Positions 11,460 to 21,742 of a DNA stretch of 64,000 nucleotides are shown here, piece after piece. The stretch is taken from the NCBI GenBank assembly GCA_019096155.1, contig JAHCVI010000001.1, positions 3,658,001 to 3,722,000 of the forward strand, written 5' to 3'. A program made the translations under genes and the position numbers. Numbering within the stretch: position 1 is the first letter of the stretch; every line of letters starts with the position of its first letter. The notes beneath the pieces were generated by a model. That model was given only the letters and a program-made list of their open reading frames with translations. It had not been told where the DNA came from and made no database searches. This DNA comes from Staphylotrichum longicolle (lineage: Eukaryota > Ascomycota > Sordariomycetes > Sordariales > Chaetomiaceae).

Positions 11460-14406
11460 ATGGCTGGGCTCAAACCAACATGGTCTGAACTTCAGACACT
11501 GGCTGCCGTTCGAGAAACGGTGGCGTTGTTGCTCGGGGATCGGATCACTGATCACGCGATATCTCATGAGGCGATGGATTTAGCTGTCTACAACCCATTG
11601 CGCTTTTTCAAGTACGAAATCGACAACATATCCCTTGTCTTAAACGAGAGCCAAAATATCTCGGGTGGTGATTATGCACGTTTTCGTACGACTTTAGGTC
11701 GAGTCCTGGAGTTCCTCGAAGACTTAATCGACGAAGATGCCGTTCGCCAAGCGACGACACTGCCACCTCCCTCATCAGCGGCTGAAGCAGCACTTCTGGC
11801 TCCTCTCGACAAATACCAAAAGCTACAGGCCCTTGTGAGATTGGCTGCAACACGTCCATCTGCTGATCTTCGGGCTCTGCTGCTTCTGCCGGAGACGGCC
11901 GAGGCGGCCACGCAAGCTCAACAAACCATAACCGACTTTAACACTCAGGGGTTCTCGACCGTCATAAAGAACTACTGCCCAATTATGCCGACTCCTCGAT
12001 CCAGGATGCTGCCAGTCGTCAGGAACATCCAGAACTACCTGCCTGCACTGTCTCGTGCGCTCCAAACGAGCTTCTCCGCCGCTCATTGTTCATGGACACA
12101 TATGGCGAGGCTCCAGATCCTGCATCCCCTTTCCTCCCTCAACGACCCAGAGAGCTGTGAGCATAAGGTCTTTCTATCATGCTCATCAAAAAAGGGCTTG
12201 GAGGAGAGAGCAAGGCGTGTCGACATCACCAGCCCGTGGCTTACCGACATCACACAACCCTCTACTCCGAGGCAGTGGCAGGAGGCGACGTGTGGAATCG
12301 TTTCTAAACTGTAAGCACCAGATTTCCAATCCAGTTCACATTTTTGACCGCGGTGTCGCCCTTAGTCCAACGAATTTTGACATCGTCGACAACATGAACA
12401 TATGCACCGTTATCCAGGAATCACTTGAGGACCAGCGGTCGCTGAAGATGTTCTTGGTGCGTGAATCCAACAACAACATTGTCCGTGAAGCATTCTCAAC
12501 ACTGGTGGAACAGACTTGGGTCTGGCCAACACTTTCATTGGCCGCCTTGTTGCATTACAATGGACAGAAACTGGGCCGATGCTACCGAGTCATCCTTGCA
12601 CTCAACCTGGCCTACTCACTTTTGCAAATGCACAATGCCGGGATGTGGGATGCCTGGACCTCGAAAAGCATCTACTTTCTCTTTCGCCAGTCTGAGTCGT
12701 GCGACACCAAGATCATCGAAGCGTATAACCCGTACTTCACATGCCCCCTGGAGCAGAGCGGAACGGATCCGACAAAAAAGTATTCACAGCTTGTGAAATT
12801 TGGAGAGCTCCTCCTCGAGATTGCCCTAGGCCAACCAGTGGAGGGTCTGCCGCGACACGCGGAGCTTCGCTCGAGGGACGGGCTGAATCGTGCAACGCTC
12901 CTTACCATCATCCGAGAAAGAGACCAGGAACTCGTGGAGAATATCCCGCAAGGATATCACAACGCCATGGTGGAGTGTGTCAAGGCGAAACTTCAAGACG
13001 ACATTGACAATGGCGACTCAGAGGTCCTTGACCAGGCCAGCGAGGAACATCGGTGCAAAGGAGTTTTGATCAATGCTATCCAGGACCTCGAAGAAGCCTG
13101 GGGTGAGCTGGGAGCCCAGTCCAGAGTTCGGAATGCTCCCTGGAAGAACCCCAATCATAACCTCGAGGTGAAGATTTCGGCAAACATTCAGAGTGGCGAC
13201 TCCTCCGCGCGGTCAGCCAGCCAGCATCTGACGAACGCCCAGCCCACCCCAGCGCTGGTGACTGTGCGTAGAAGGCCCATCGCTCACTGTTCATCTACTG
13301 CAATGTTTTTCGACGACCAGCCTTGCACCAGTGCGGCCGATCAGAGGTAGGTACTGCTCGACATTCTGATCCCCAGGAGCACGGTAGTGGCCTTCGGTGG
13401 CACAGAACACTAACCTCTCATCGCAGTGTTGCTGTCTGGGCCCAAGACTTCCTTTCGTTGGCGGAAAAATTCTACGAGAAGCATATTAATATATTTCCAA
13501 CCCCTAACGAGCAGAGGATTCGCGTTGCCATCCTCGACACAGGGGTTGATCGGGATAATCCGTTCTTCCGCGGACTTCGCATGAGAAGACGTAACAAAGA
13601 TTTCCCAATCAAGGAGATGGTATCATATGTCGGGCAGCCAGAGTCCGACACCTGCGGCCACGGCACCAATGTAGCCGCGATGGTTCTGCGAATAGCCCCA
13701 GAGACTGACCTCTACATAGCAAAAATTTCCCGTGAATTACAAGCCGCAGGGACCGACCAAATTGTGGAGGTATGTGCGGTTCAGCAACGGGATACCCATA
13801 GGGCGGCCGCGGGCTGACAGTGCTACTTGCTAGGCGGTTAAGTGGGCTCAGCAGCACCGTGTCCATGCCATCGTCATGTCGTTTGGTCTGTCCGCTTACC
13901 ATAGGAAGCTTGCAAGAGCCATCGAGACGGCAGAGGTCAGGGGGATCATTGTTTTTGCGGCAGCTTCCAACTATGGGGGGAACAGGTCGCCGGCATTCCC
14001 TGCGAAGATGGACAAAGTTCTGTGCATCCACGCGTCGTACGGCAATGGAAGCGGAAGCGGAAACGGGGTGAATCCTCCACCAAACCGCACCAGCGAGAAC
14101 TTTACCACGCTGGGGGTGGCGGTTCCGTCCATCTGGAAGGAGGGCGAGTACCGGTCCGGAACCTCGTATGCCGCTCCGGTGGCCGCGGGGATCGCAGCAA
14201 ACGTACTGCAGTTCGCCCAGAGCTCTCGTCACGTGAGCGACGAAGTCAGAAAGCAAGTGTTTGGCCGCGAGGGAATGAAACAGATCATGCTCAAAATGTC
14301 GGTCCTGATGGGCGATGGATATGACTATGTCTCGCCTTGGGCGACATTGTGGAAAGAAGGTGCTACAGAGGAGGGAGTCGCGTACGAGATTGGGCAAGCG
14401 CTCTGA
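11460..14406 (+). CDS. DUF7580-like / subtilisin (S8) protease fusion, HET-Q2-type
   Basis: Four exons (11460-12291, 12335-13346, 13427-13769, 13834-14406) give 919 aa. The first intron is only 43 nt with a weak GTGGAA donor, so that junction is tentative; the other two are standard. Residues 1-270 are helical (starting MAGLKPTWSELQ). About 280-570 resembles the fungal DUF7580 region (EQTWVWPTLSLAALLHYNG, LVKFGELLLEIALG). About 640-905 is a subtilisin domain with the full triad: VAILDTGVD (Asp652), DTCGHGTN (His693) and RSGTSYAAP (Ser840), plus the oxyanion Asn in AAASN. No signal peptide, so an intracellular protease is expected. It is convergent with the gasdermin-like gene (158 bp between stops) and divergent from the ZnF-GH13 gene. 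In Podospora the S8 protease HET-Q2 activates the gasdermin HET-Q1; the same job is inferred here. Confidence 0.87.
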
Positions 14407-14564
14407 GGGGCGGAGGGGAACCAACAGGCCTCAATCTTTCTCAAGCATGGTGGGCTGCTTAGGTACATCATCAGCTTGCGCGTGGTAACCAAATAATTAA
14501 CAATCTGCCCGTCCGGAAAGCTCTGGCTGGCGACGCAGCCAACTCTCACGGCCCCAACCCGTAT

Positions 14565-15410
14565 TCAAGAAGACTCCGGCTGAACGTCTGGAATAATCCA
14601 GTTCACTTCCTCCTCATCTTCGAAGTCTTTGCCAGTTGCCAGCTTCAGGTTTTCAGAGACCTCGGACGGAGTGATGTCGTCGTCGGTCGACCGAACCCTA
14701 CCCTGGCCCTCTTCTGCAGAACCCGCGTCCTGCATAACGGCGTCCTTGTTGTGCGACTTGGTTCCGACTTTTCCGCTATGACGGTACCAGATCTTCTTGA
14801 CCCGGAACGCAATGATGAAATCGGTGGAGCCCTGCCAGCTTGTCCCCTTCGCTTGTGCTTGTGTGAGACCTCCCTTCACCCCGGCCTGGACTGGGCTTCC
14901 AGGAGGGTTGAGACCGCCTTCCATCCTCACGCCCTTTTGCTTGCTGCTGGCCTGCACTAAGGAAGCGCCTTTGCCGATTTTGAAACCGGTAATCATATAT
15001 ACCGGGGCCTTGTACCCGCATCCTTCCATGAACTGCTTGACTTTGGGCAAGTCCATAGTCGCCGCAATGTATTCCGGTGTCGGATCAAATGTGGCAGTGA
15101 CGAGTTCTTCGCACGACATGATGTCGTCTTTCGCCTTCTTATAGTAGATGTCAGCCCCAACACCCACTCCGACGAGTCCTATGACCCTGGCGAAGAAACC
15201 CAGTTCCCCAGCGATGAGGCTACTGCGGACTGTAGAGAAACCCTTCTTGATGTCCTGTTTGTTCAGTTGATCTGGGGTTATCTCAACGACTTTGTCACGG
15301 TTGATGGGTACAAACTCGGTGAGGTCGTCGAGGAGATGGCCGAGTTTGATCGGCCCATCGGGAGGCGGAGCTGTCGTCCAGTTCGGGGCTAGGATATACG
15401 TCTTGACCAT
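14565..15410 (-). CDS. fungal gasdermin-like pore-forming protein (HET-Q1/RCD-1-type)
   Basis: A single-exon ORF of 281 aa; the ATG at 15410 opens MVKTYILAPNW, typical of the start of this fungal family. Upstream codons in the frame look non-coding. Residues about 1-210 fit the gasdermin N-terminal plan: an early GPIKLGHLL segment, a Gly-rich amphipathic stretch (FARVIGLVGVGVGADIYYKK), then VYMITGFKIGKGAS, a Gly-rich loop and a final strand IIAFRVKKIWY. The last two elements parallel the order seen in animal gasdermins (a VYVVTE-like strand, then a FRVAQL-like strand). Residues about 212-281 form an acidic, disordered-looking tail of about 70 aa, comparable to the roughly 5-kDa C-terminal piece removed from HET-Q1. 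Expected action: after protease cleavage it oligomerises in membranes and kills the cell. The neighbour is the S8 protease. Assignment rests on pattern and context, not a database match. Confidence 0.78.
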   Translation of the reverse strand: MVKTYILAPNWTTAPPPDGPIKLGHLLDDLTEFVPINRDKVVEITPDQLNKQDIKKGFSTVRSSLIAGELGFFARVIGLVGVGVGADIYYKKAKDDIMSCEELVTATFDPTPEYIAATMDLPKVKQFMEGCGYKAPVYMITGFKIGKGASLVQASSKQKGVRMEGGLNPPGSPVQAGVKGGLTQAQAKGTSWQGSTDFIIAFRVKKIWYRHSGKVGTKSHNKDAVMQDAGSAEEGQGRVRSTDDDITPSEVSENLKLATGKDFEDEEEVNWIIPDVQPESS

Positions 15411-16483
15411 GTTGAAGCCGTCGTTTGGAAGCGAGCAAGTGAAAGGTGACGCAGAAGGGCTCGAGTTCCAGGCCACTTTAAGGGCGGCCAGTGCTTGTGA
15501 TCTTGGACAACAACTGGTCGCTTGGACCAACTTGCTTGGCTGGAACGGTAAGGTACCTCATCTAATATGAAGGAGATTTTACACAGCCATAGACCGAAGA
15601 AACACTCATTCAGCCACATCACTCACTCCTGCATGGCAGTGAAGCACTTTTGACTATCACCATGACGTTGTTGTTACGCTCGTCTCCCACTGCAAGGCGT
15701 AAATCAATGATCGATGCCAATGAGTTTGATTCAATGAATCCATGCTCATTTGGCTTATCAAATTGCACAGGCGATCACGAATCCCTGAGCAAACAATCGC
15801 CCCACCCTCCAGCACCAAGCCCGAGGTCAATGGGCCGCCGACGTCGCAATTCGCTCACAGTGTAATCAAATGCGTCGTCTACGCTGTGTTTTGTGGCAAG
15901 GCCACATTTGTGTCTGTGCTAGGCTATGTGAGGTCGGGCTCCCGTGAACACGAGGCACAACCAAGATGGTACAGTACCTAATAATACACCCGAAGAAATC
16001 TGATTGAGGGAATGCATTCAAGCTTATGGTAGCTACCACTGGTAGGCAAACAATCGCGCCAACTTCTATCGACAGGCCGAAGTTCCCGGGCTTTGGGGGA
16101 TGACGTTGGAAGTTTTGCAAGTAGGTAGTTTTGAGTTTCATCTTGACTTGAGGTCGGGTGAACGGGTTCAGATCTAGTAAGAGAGCAAGACGATCTGCTC
16201 GAGATGATCTGGCAGCGGACTCTAAACAGATTTTCGCCGTGTGCCAAATCCCATAGACGGACGCTCCCTTCGTTAGCTCCCGCCCGGGCACGCGATCAAA
16301 TTCCACAAGATCCGGTCCACTAATCATCTGGTATGGTATTTCCCATAATCCATGCATGGTGACGTCTTTCACTTCAAGATGGACACCATCTTGCGAACCA
16401 CCACTGTCCACCGGACTGAGTGGACAAAAAAGGTATCAACAGCCTCATAGCAATAAAGCGCTCAAGCAGCGCAAACCTCAAGA
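15411..16483. other. intergenic, no supported gene
   Basis: A minus-strand open frame at 15866-16411 has no good start and no family resemblance, so I leave it uncalled. Upstream sequence of the gasdermin-like gene (minus) and of the 16484 gene (plus) lies here. Confidence 0.55.
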
Positions 16484-17445
16484 ATGGCCCCCCGAAAACG
16501 CGCGAAGAACGCAGTGCAAGCTGCTTCCCGCTCTACAACTTCTCCGTCTGCGGCGCTCTTAACGGAGGGTCTCGGGGCTTCTAGCGATGGAAAAGGGAGT
16601 GAAAATACCACGGACGCAAAAGCCCTGGCAGTTGATGACGGCTCTGGCCGCATAGGCACGCCAGAGAGCATGGATGCGGCTGCTGAGCAAGACGATGCCC
16701 GTCTGGACGAGACCGACCTCTCCGACGGTCTCGGGGACGTTCTCGCCGAGCCGCCATCATCAGAAACCCGACCGGGTTACATTGCCCGGGGCGGATACAA
16801 TGCGCTCAAGTCGTTCAATGGGCGGGTCTACTCCAGGATGGCCATCGGCGGGTCACACACGTGGAACTACGACCAGGGTCAGTGGAAGGAGACCAAGGTC
16901 GAGCCAGACCTGTGGAAAATCGACTTTGAGACAAAGAAGCATAGAGCAAGGAACGCACCCAAGGGCAGCGGCGCTCCCGTCGGAACGGAGTACCACTGGC
17001 TAGTGGTGGCGCACCAAGTAAGTACAATACCAATCGTTACGGCGAGGACCAGACGGAAACTGTTTTCTTCAGAGAGGCTGACTGTCACCCCCTCCCCTCC
17101 TGCCAGCATGTCAAGAAGATTGATGCAAACACCTACGAAACACGTCTGGTGGGATCAAAATACAAGCTCGCGCACAAGCTGGCCTCGTCCAACTCGTGGT
17201 CGGTCCCAACTGTCAAAGCCCAGCGAGAGCGTGAGGTCGAGCTCCTCGAGGACGCCAAGCTGCGAGTCCAAGGATTGCCGCCCGTGGTGGCCAGCGAAAA
17301 GGTGAAGACGAATAAAGAAGAGAAGGGCCAATTGAAATTGGATGCCCTGTTTTTGAAAGCAAGGGGAGCGAAGGAAGCGGAGGGTTTCAGGGGCGGTGAG
17401 GCGAAGAGAAAGAGAGAGACTTACGGGAGCGATCATGAGGAGTAG
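16484..17445 (+). CDS. conserved fungal hypothetical protein, 290 aa
   Basis: Two exons (16484-17017, 17107-17445) are joined by an 89-nt GTAAGT...CAG intron in phase 0. The N-terminal 90 residues are basic then low-complexity and acidic, beginning MAPRKRAKNAVQ, which looks like a nuclear-localisation-type start. The centre (about 95-215) is a compact conserved region rich in aromatic residues: SHTWNYDQGQWKETK, GTEYHWLVVAHQ and ANTYETRLVGSKYKLAHK. The C-terminus is a charged coiled segment (AQREREVELLEDAK) ending in a basic/acidic tail. I know this kind of sequence only as a conserved ascomycete hypothetical. No signal peptide or membrane segment. Chromatin or nucleic-acid association would be a guess from the basic termini. 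Confidence 0.82.
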
Positions 17446-17700
17446 TCTTCTCGGAACAATTGCGGGCAGATCCAGGTTGTTTCTTGTGAAGGATTGCGGT
17501 TTCATGGATTGATATTGTCTGGTGATTCACCCGGTCATCATGTGCTGTGCTGCGCTGCGTGTGACTTGATACGTAAGAGAGAAAACGATGTAAGATTGTC
17601 ATGTATCCGAGGGTGAGTTCCGCCACGCTGAGCTTGTTTAATATTGCTCCTGTATGACAACCTCAAGAGACGACGAAAATTCCCCTGAGATGTCCGTGTA

Positions 17701-19026
17701 TCAGTGAGCCATTCCATTTCCATGACTCCCGACAGCGGCGCCATTCTGACTAGGACAGCCACCAACACCATGAGCCTGCATAGCCATGCCGTTACTTGCG
17801 GGGCACCCGCCCATCGCCATCCCATGGCCGCCATGAGCAGCACCATTGTGAACACCGTTTCCGGCGCTATTTTTCTTGACGTGCTTCTCTTTGCCCAGCG
17901 CTGCAGCCTTGGATGTGCTCTCAGGGTCGAAGTACGGAACCTCGCCGATACCCACGGCGCGGTTACCGGACCGCTCGCCGAGATCCATGTAGTCAAAGGT
18001 GGCCCGGTGGAAGACGCTGCGGTTGTCCCAGATTGCTATTCCGTGTTAGCCGTATGCATCGTCCTGTGAGATGGGGTTTTCACATACCAATGTCGTGCGG
18101 GTTGCGCCAACGGAAGCGGCACTGAAGGTCATGGTTGTCCTGGATCATGCTGTAGAACTTCTTCAGCAGCTCCTCCGACTCGTACGCATTGACCTCGTTG
18201 ATGCGCTTGGAGAACTGCCCGACGGCGAAGATGCTCTTCCACCCCGTGACCGGGTTGGTGCGGACGACGGGGTGGACGGCCGTGAGGGCCTGACCCGTGT
18301 TCAGCGGGTTGCCGCGCTCGCCCTCCTCGATCTTCTCGCCCCGGTTGCGGATGGCCATCAGCACGCAGTCGGCGCGGCACGTCACGGTCAGGTTGTCCAC
18401 AAAGTTCCGGTAGGGCTGGGACAGGCGGTTGTACAGCTCGTAGCCCGACGCCCAGAGCGTGTCGCCGCCCGTCTCGGGCAGCTTGATGACGCGCAGCGAG
18501 GTATAGTCCGCGGGCACGGGCTCGAACTGGATGTCGGTGTGCCACTCGGCCGCGTCGAAGCGCCGCTTGTCCATGTTGGGCATCTTCTCGAACATGTACT
18601 TGAAGCCGACCGAGTTGACGTAGCTGATCTGCCGGTCGGGCGTGCCGCCCTCGGGGACGTGGGCCGGCGCCAGCGGGAAGATGTGCACCGACGACTCGGA
18701 GGGTTTCCCGGCGAGCTGGCCCAGCCGGTTTACAAACTCTTTCTGCAGGTCATTGGTGAGGTTGGTTTGCTTCCGGAAGAAGACCACGCCCCGTCTTGAG
18801 ACTGAGGATTACCGTGTCAGACAGCACAAGAGATAGGGGCAGCAAGCAGCTTACTTGTGATAGCCAGGTCCCGAAGGACGGCGTCCGAGTTCTCGGCGTT
18901 CAACAGGTCATCGACGATGTTGACGTCGGGATACTCGCGGCCAATCTCGGGCGTCGTCTCCTCGTGGATGAACTGGTCCAGGGCCCCGCTAAGTTCAAGG
19001 GGCTTGGGGTAAGGCGACTTCGCCAT
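17701..19026 (-). CDS. TauD/TfdA-type Fe(II)/2-oxoglutarate dioxygenase with His/Gly/Cys-rich tail
   Basis: Three exons (19026-18855, 18801-18088, 18035-17701) give 406 aa; introns of 53 and 51 nt keep phase. The fold is that of taurine/sulfonate dioxygenases. The facial triad is EWHTD (His145, Asp147) and IWDNRSVFH (His305), and the 2-oxoglutarate-binding Arg is expected in HRATFDY. No signal peptide. After about residue 345 there is an unusual tail of roughly 60 residues rich in Gly, His, Met, Ala and Asn, with two GGCP motifs (MGGCPAS and VGGCPSQ) and several HG pairs, which looks metal-binding. The divergent SDR gene has a similar tail. TauD enzymes often partner isocyanide synthases in fungi, so a tailoring role on an amino-acid-derived isonitrile is plausible. 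Taurine use is the alternative. Confidence 0.88.
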
Positions 19027-20287
19027 CACGAAGAGTCTGACCGTGAAGGTGGTTCCTGGGTCGAGAAAGACAAATTGATGAGGCGGTGACGCCTTGGGTG
19101 TTCAACACAAGAGACACCCGGGCAAGCTGGGAAACTCGGGCTCAGGTGCTTTTGCGAAAAGAAAACCAGAGGCTCGTTCTCCTCGTAGGATGCACGTTTA
19201 TGCAAACTGGGCAACTGGTGCTGGAGGCCCAAGAAGTGGTGATTTTCTGGATGCCAACCCGCGCTGGTCCAGTGACAGTGTCTTGGCTTACCAGAAAACA
19301 CCCGACATCCCAGAACTTGTGACATGTATCTGTGTGGCGATGCCGAGTGAGCCAGATGGCCAGTTTGATACACCCCTGGCAAACGCGAATGTTGGAAAGC
19401 ATCCGAGTAAGAATGAGCAAGATACCAGCCTCGCCATGCCGAGTCTTTAGTCTGAGCAGATTGTGAGGGGGCCTGGTTGTGATGGAGAACCGAAGAAGAC
19501 CCGTGATGCCCATGGCGAAAGGAAGAGCAAGGGGCCATCATGCAGCGCTGTGGTCAAAGTACCAGTACTCGGGTAGGAAAACTTACTCGACTAGGCAGGT
19601 GGAGAGAGGTAAATGTTGAGTCTGGCACAGGGCAATTCCATGGTCCCTCTAGGCTGGCTCGAATCCTCCGGAATGCACCTCCAGTCTGGGCATCACAATC
19701 AAGTCATCGACCGTTGGCTTGAGCCTTTGAGACGGGGAACGAGGGTTCAGGGGGTAGCTGAAATAATGATTGGTGAATGCCTGAAGCTGCATATGCAAGG
19801 TTAACAAAGTAAGCAATGTCCTGCACGTATTAAAGCGGCCCGGAGAGGTGTTCTGCACTACTGGGGTTGGGACGGGGGTGGGAGTGGGTCTATCCTCGGA
19901 TGGGGGGTCACGGTGAGAAACTTGGCTCCCGCATGTTACTCTCCCAAACGACCCACCGTCCCACGTTGTTTGGTGATGGTTGCAGGAGCCAGGTGGACTG
20001 GACTCCAAGAGCCTCTGTGTGGGTCTCTCACACGGGATTCTTTCCCGGACCAGTAACTCCCATGTAGACAGCGCAGAAACACCAAAACACGCCAAGGGTG
20101 ATGACAACAACGGCTATTTAAGGCGAGCCAGAGGCATCCTTCGAGCACCCTGGTACTGCAGGTGTTAGTGGACACAAACCCGAACGCACCATCGACTCGC
20201 CCAGCCTTCCCAGCTGGTGTTGTGCTTGGATCCCTCCCGTTCTCCATCTTTGATCATCTCACCCCACGCTCAACCCCCTCTCGAATC
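19027..20287. promoter_or_regulatory. divergent promoter region of the TauD and SDR genes
   Basis: A 1261-bp region lies between divergent start codons. It contains a TATTTAAG box at about 20115-20122, about 170 bp before the SDR start, and one TTGCTCA (Mac1-like core) on the minus strand at 19414-19420. ORFs here have no family resemblance and are left uncalled. Confidence 0.5.
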
Positions 20288-21440
20288 ATGTCATTGCCGC
20301 GGGCTTTCGATCTTAGTGGTGAGGTGGCCATCGTGACCGGTGGCGGCTGCCGCATGGTGGACGAGCTTGGGAACGGAAGCGCAGTCGCTTTGCTGCTTGC
20401 TCGTCATGGGGCCCGCGTGGTCGTGCTCGATCGAGACCCGAATGCCGCCGCGGAGACCAAGCGCATGATCGATGAAGAGGGCGGCGTGGCGAAGGTTGTC
20501 CAATGCGACGTCACAATCGACGCCGAATGCAAGGCTGCCGTCGCCAGAGCGGTGGAGCTCTTTGGCAAGCTGGATATCCTGGTCAACATCGGTGAGTGAC
20601 AGCGAACTCCTTCCTTCTATTCCTTCCCAGGGTCCAGGAACCTGGTTCTCTTTAACACGGACCGGAGATATCGGTTATGCATGCGGCTGACACAGACACG
20701 ACACCCAATAGTCGGCAGAGGGGAACCCACGGGCACCTCCGAGATGGTTGACCTGGAGGAGTTCGACTACGGCATCCACTACAACGTGACGAGCATGGTT
20801 CAAATGGTGCGCTACGCCGTGCCCGCCATGCGCAGCAACGGCAAGGGAGCCATTGTCAACATGAGCTCCATCTGCGGGCTGACGGGCGGAAGCCCGGGTG
20901 TCTTCTACTCCACCTCCAAAGGCGCCATCGTGCAGATGACGCGTGCAATGGCGGGTCACCATGGTGTTGATGCCATTCGCGTCAACTGCGTATGCCCGGG
21001 TTTGGCTTACACCCCCATGGCGCGGAGCAAGGGCATCTCGGAAGAGATGAGACACGAGCGCAAGGGCTACGGCTTCCTCAAGTACGAAGGAACAGCTTTA
21101 GATATCGCTTACGGTTCGTCTCGCCTGGGGCTTCTACCCGATTTGACACCCAGAACTGACCAGGGCATGAACGTGGTAGCGATCTTGTTCCTCTGCAGCA
21201 ACGAGGCGAGGTGGATTACCGGGGCCATCTTGCCCGTCGATGGAGGGGTACGTTTGGCCCGTTGCTTCTCACCGAGTTTTCGCTCTCGGCCCCGAGTATC
21301 TGTGAGTGCTAGACGACTGACCTTGTCATGCACTGTAGTACACCGCTGGAAGAGACCACCCCAAGATGGGACACTTGGCAATGGGTCAGGGTCAGGGCGG
21401 CTGTCACGGCCACGGACAAGCAAATGGCCATCACAAGTGA
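20288..21440 (+). CDS. short-chain dehydrogenase/reductase with His/Gly-rich tail
   Basis: Three exons (20288-20591, 20712-21247, 21339-21440) give 313 aa; introns of 120 and 91 nt keep phase. It is a classical SDR: VAIVTGGGCRMVDELGNGSA cofactor loop, VLDRD (Asp after strand 2, NAD-type preference), ILVNI, VNMSS (catalytic Ser), FYSTSK (Tyr and Lys), RVNCVCPGLAYTPM, and a C-terminal ARWITGAILPVDGG. A stretch around DIAYGSSRLGLLPDL is not usual in the family and may be an unspliced or shifted small intron, although the frame stays open. The last exon adds a 33-residue tail with KMGHLAMGQGQGGCHGHG and a terminal HHK. This resembles the tail on the divergent TauD neighbour and suggests metal binding. 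A redox tailoring role in the cluster is inferred. Confidence 0.86.
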
Positions 21441-21742
21441 GGCGTCACTGCGCCCGCTGAGAGGGAGGGGGTACGCTGGCTTTTGCGGGTTGGAGGTGCT
21501 GGTGGCGGGGAAATAGACATTTTCCACTGAATCACAGTTCAAGTCTCTCGACCACTTTGCACATGGCTTGACCGTGAAAACTGTAGACCTGTCTGATGCC
21601 CCAACAACTGGGTATGCTGCTTGCTTTAACTAAGCCAAGCACGATAAAGACGACACACCAAGGGATTTGATCTCTAAACACATTTGGCACGAATCCAAGA
21701 GTGATTGCATAAATACATGTCCAAACTCATCCAGTGTCTCGC

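Noticed and set aside
15866..16411. Minus-strand ORF of 181 codons
   Set aside because: No ATG at its beginning, no family resemblance and no splice partner.
21114..21163. A 50-nt GT...AG candidate intron in the SDR gene
   Set aside because: Removing it shifts the frame away from the conserved GMNVVAILFLCSNEARW segment, so the unspliced frame was kept.
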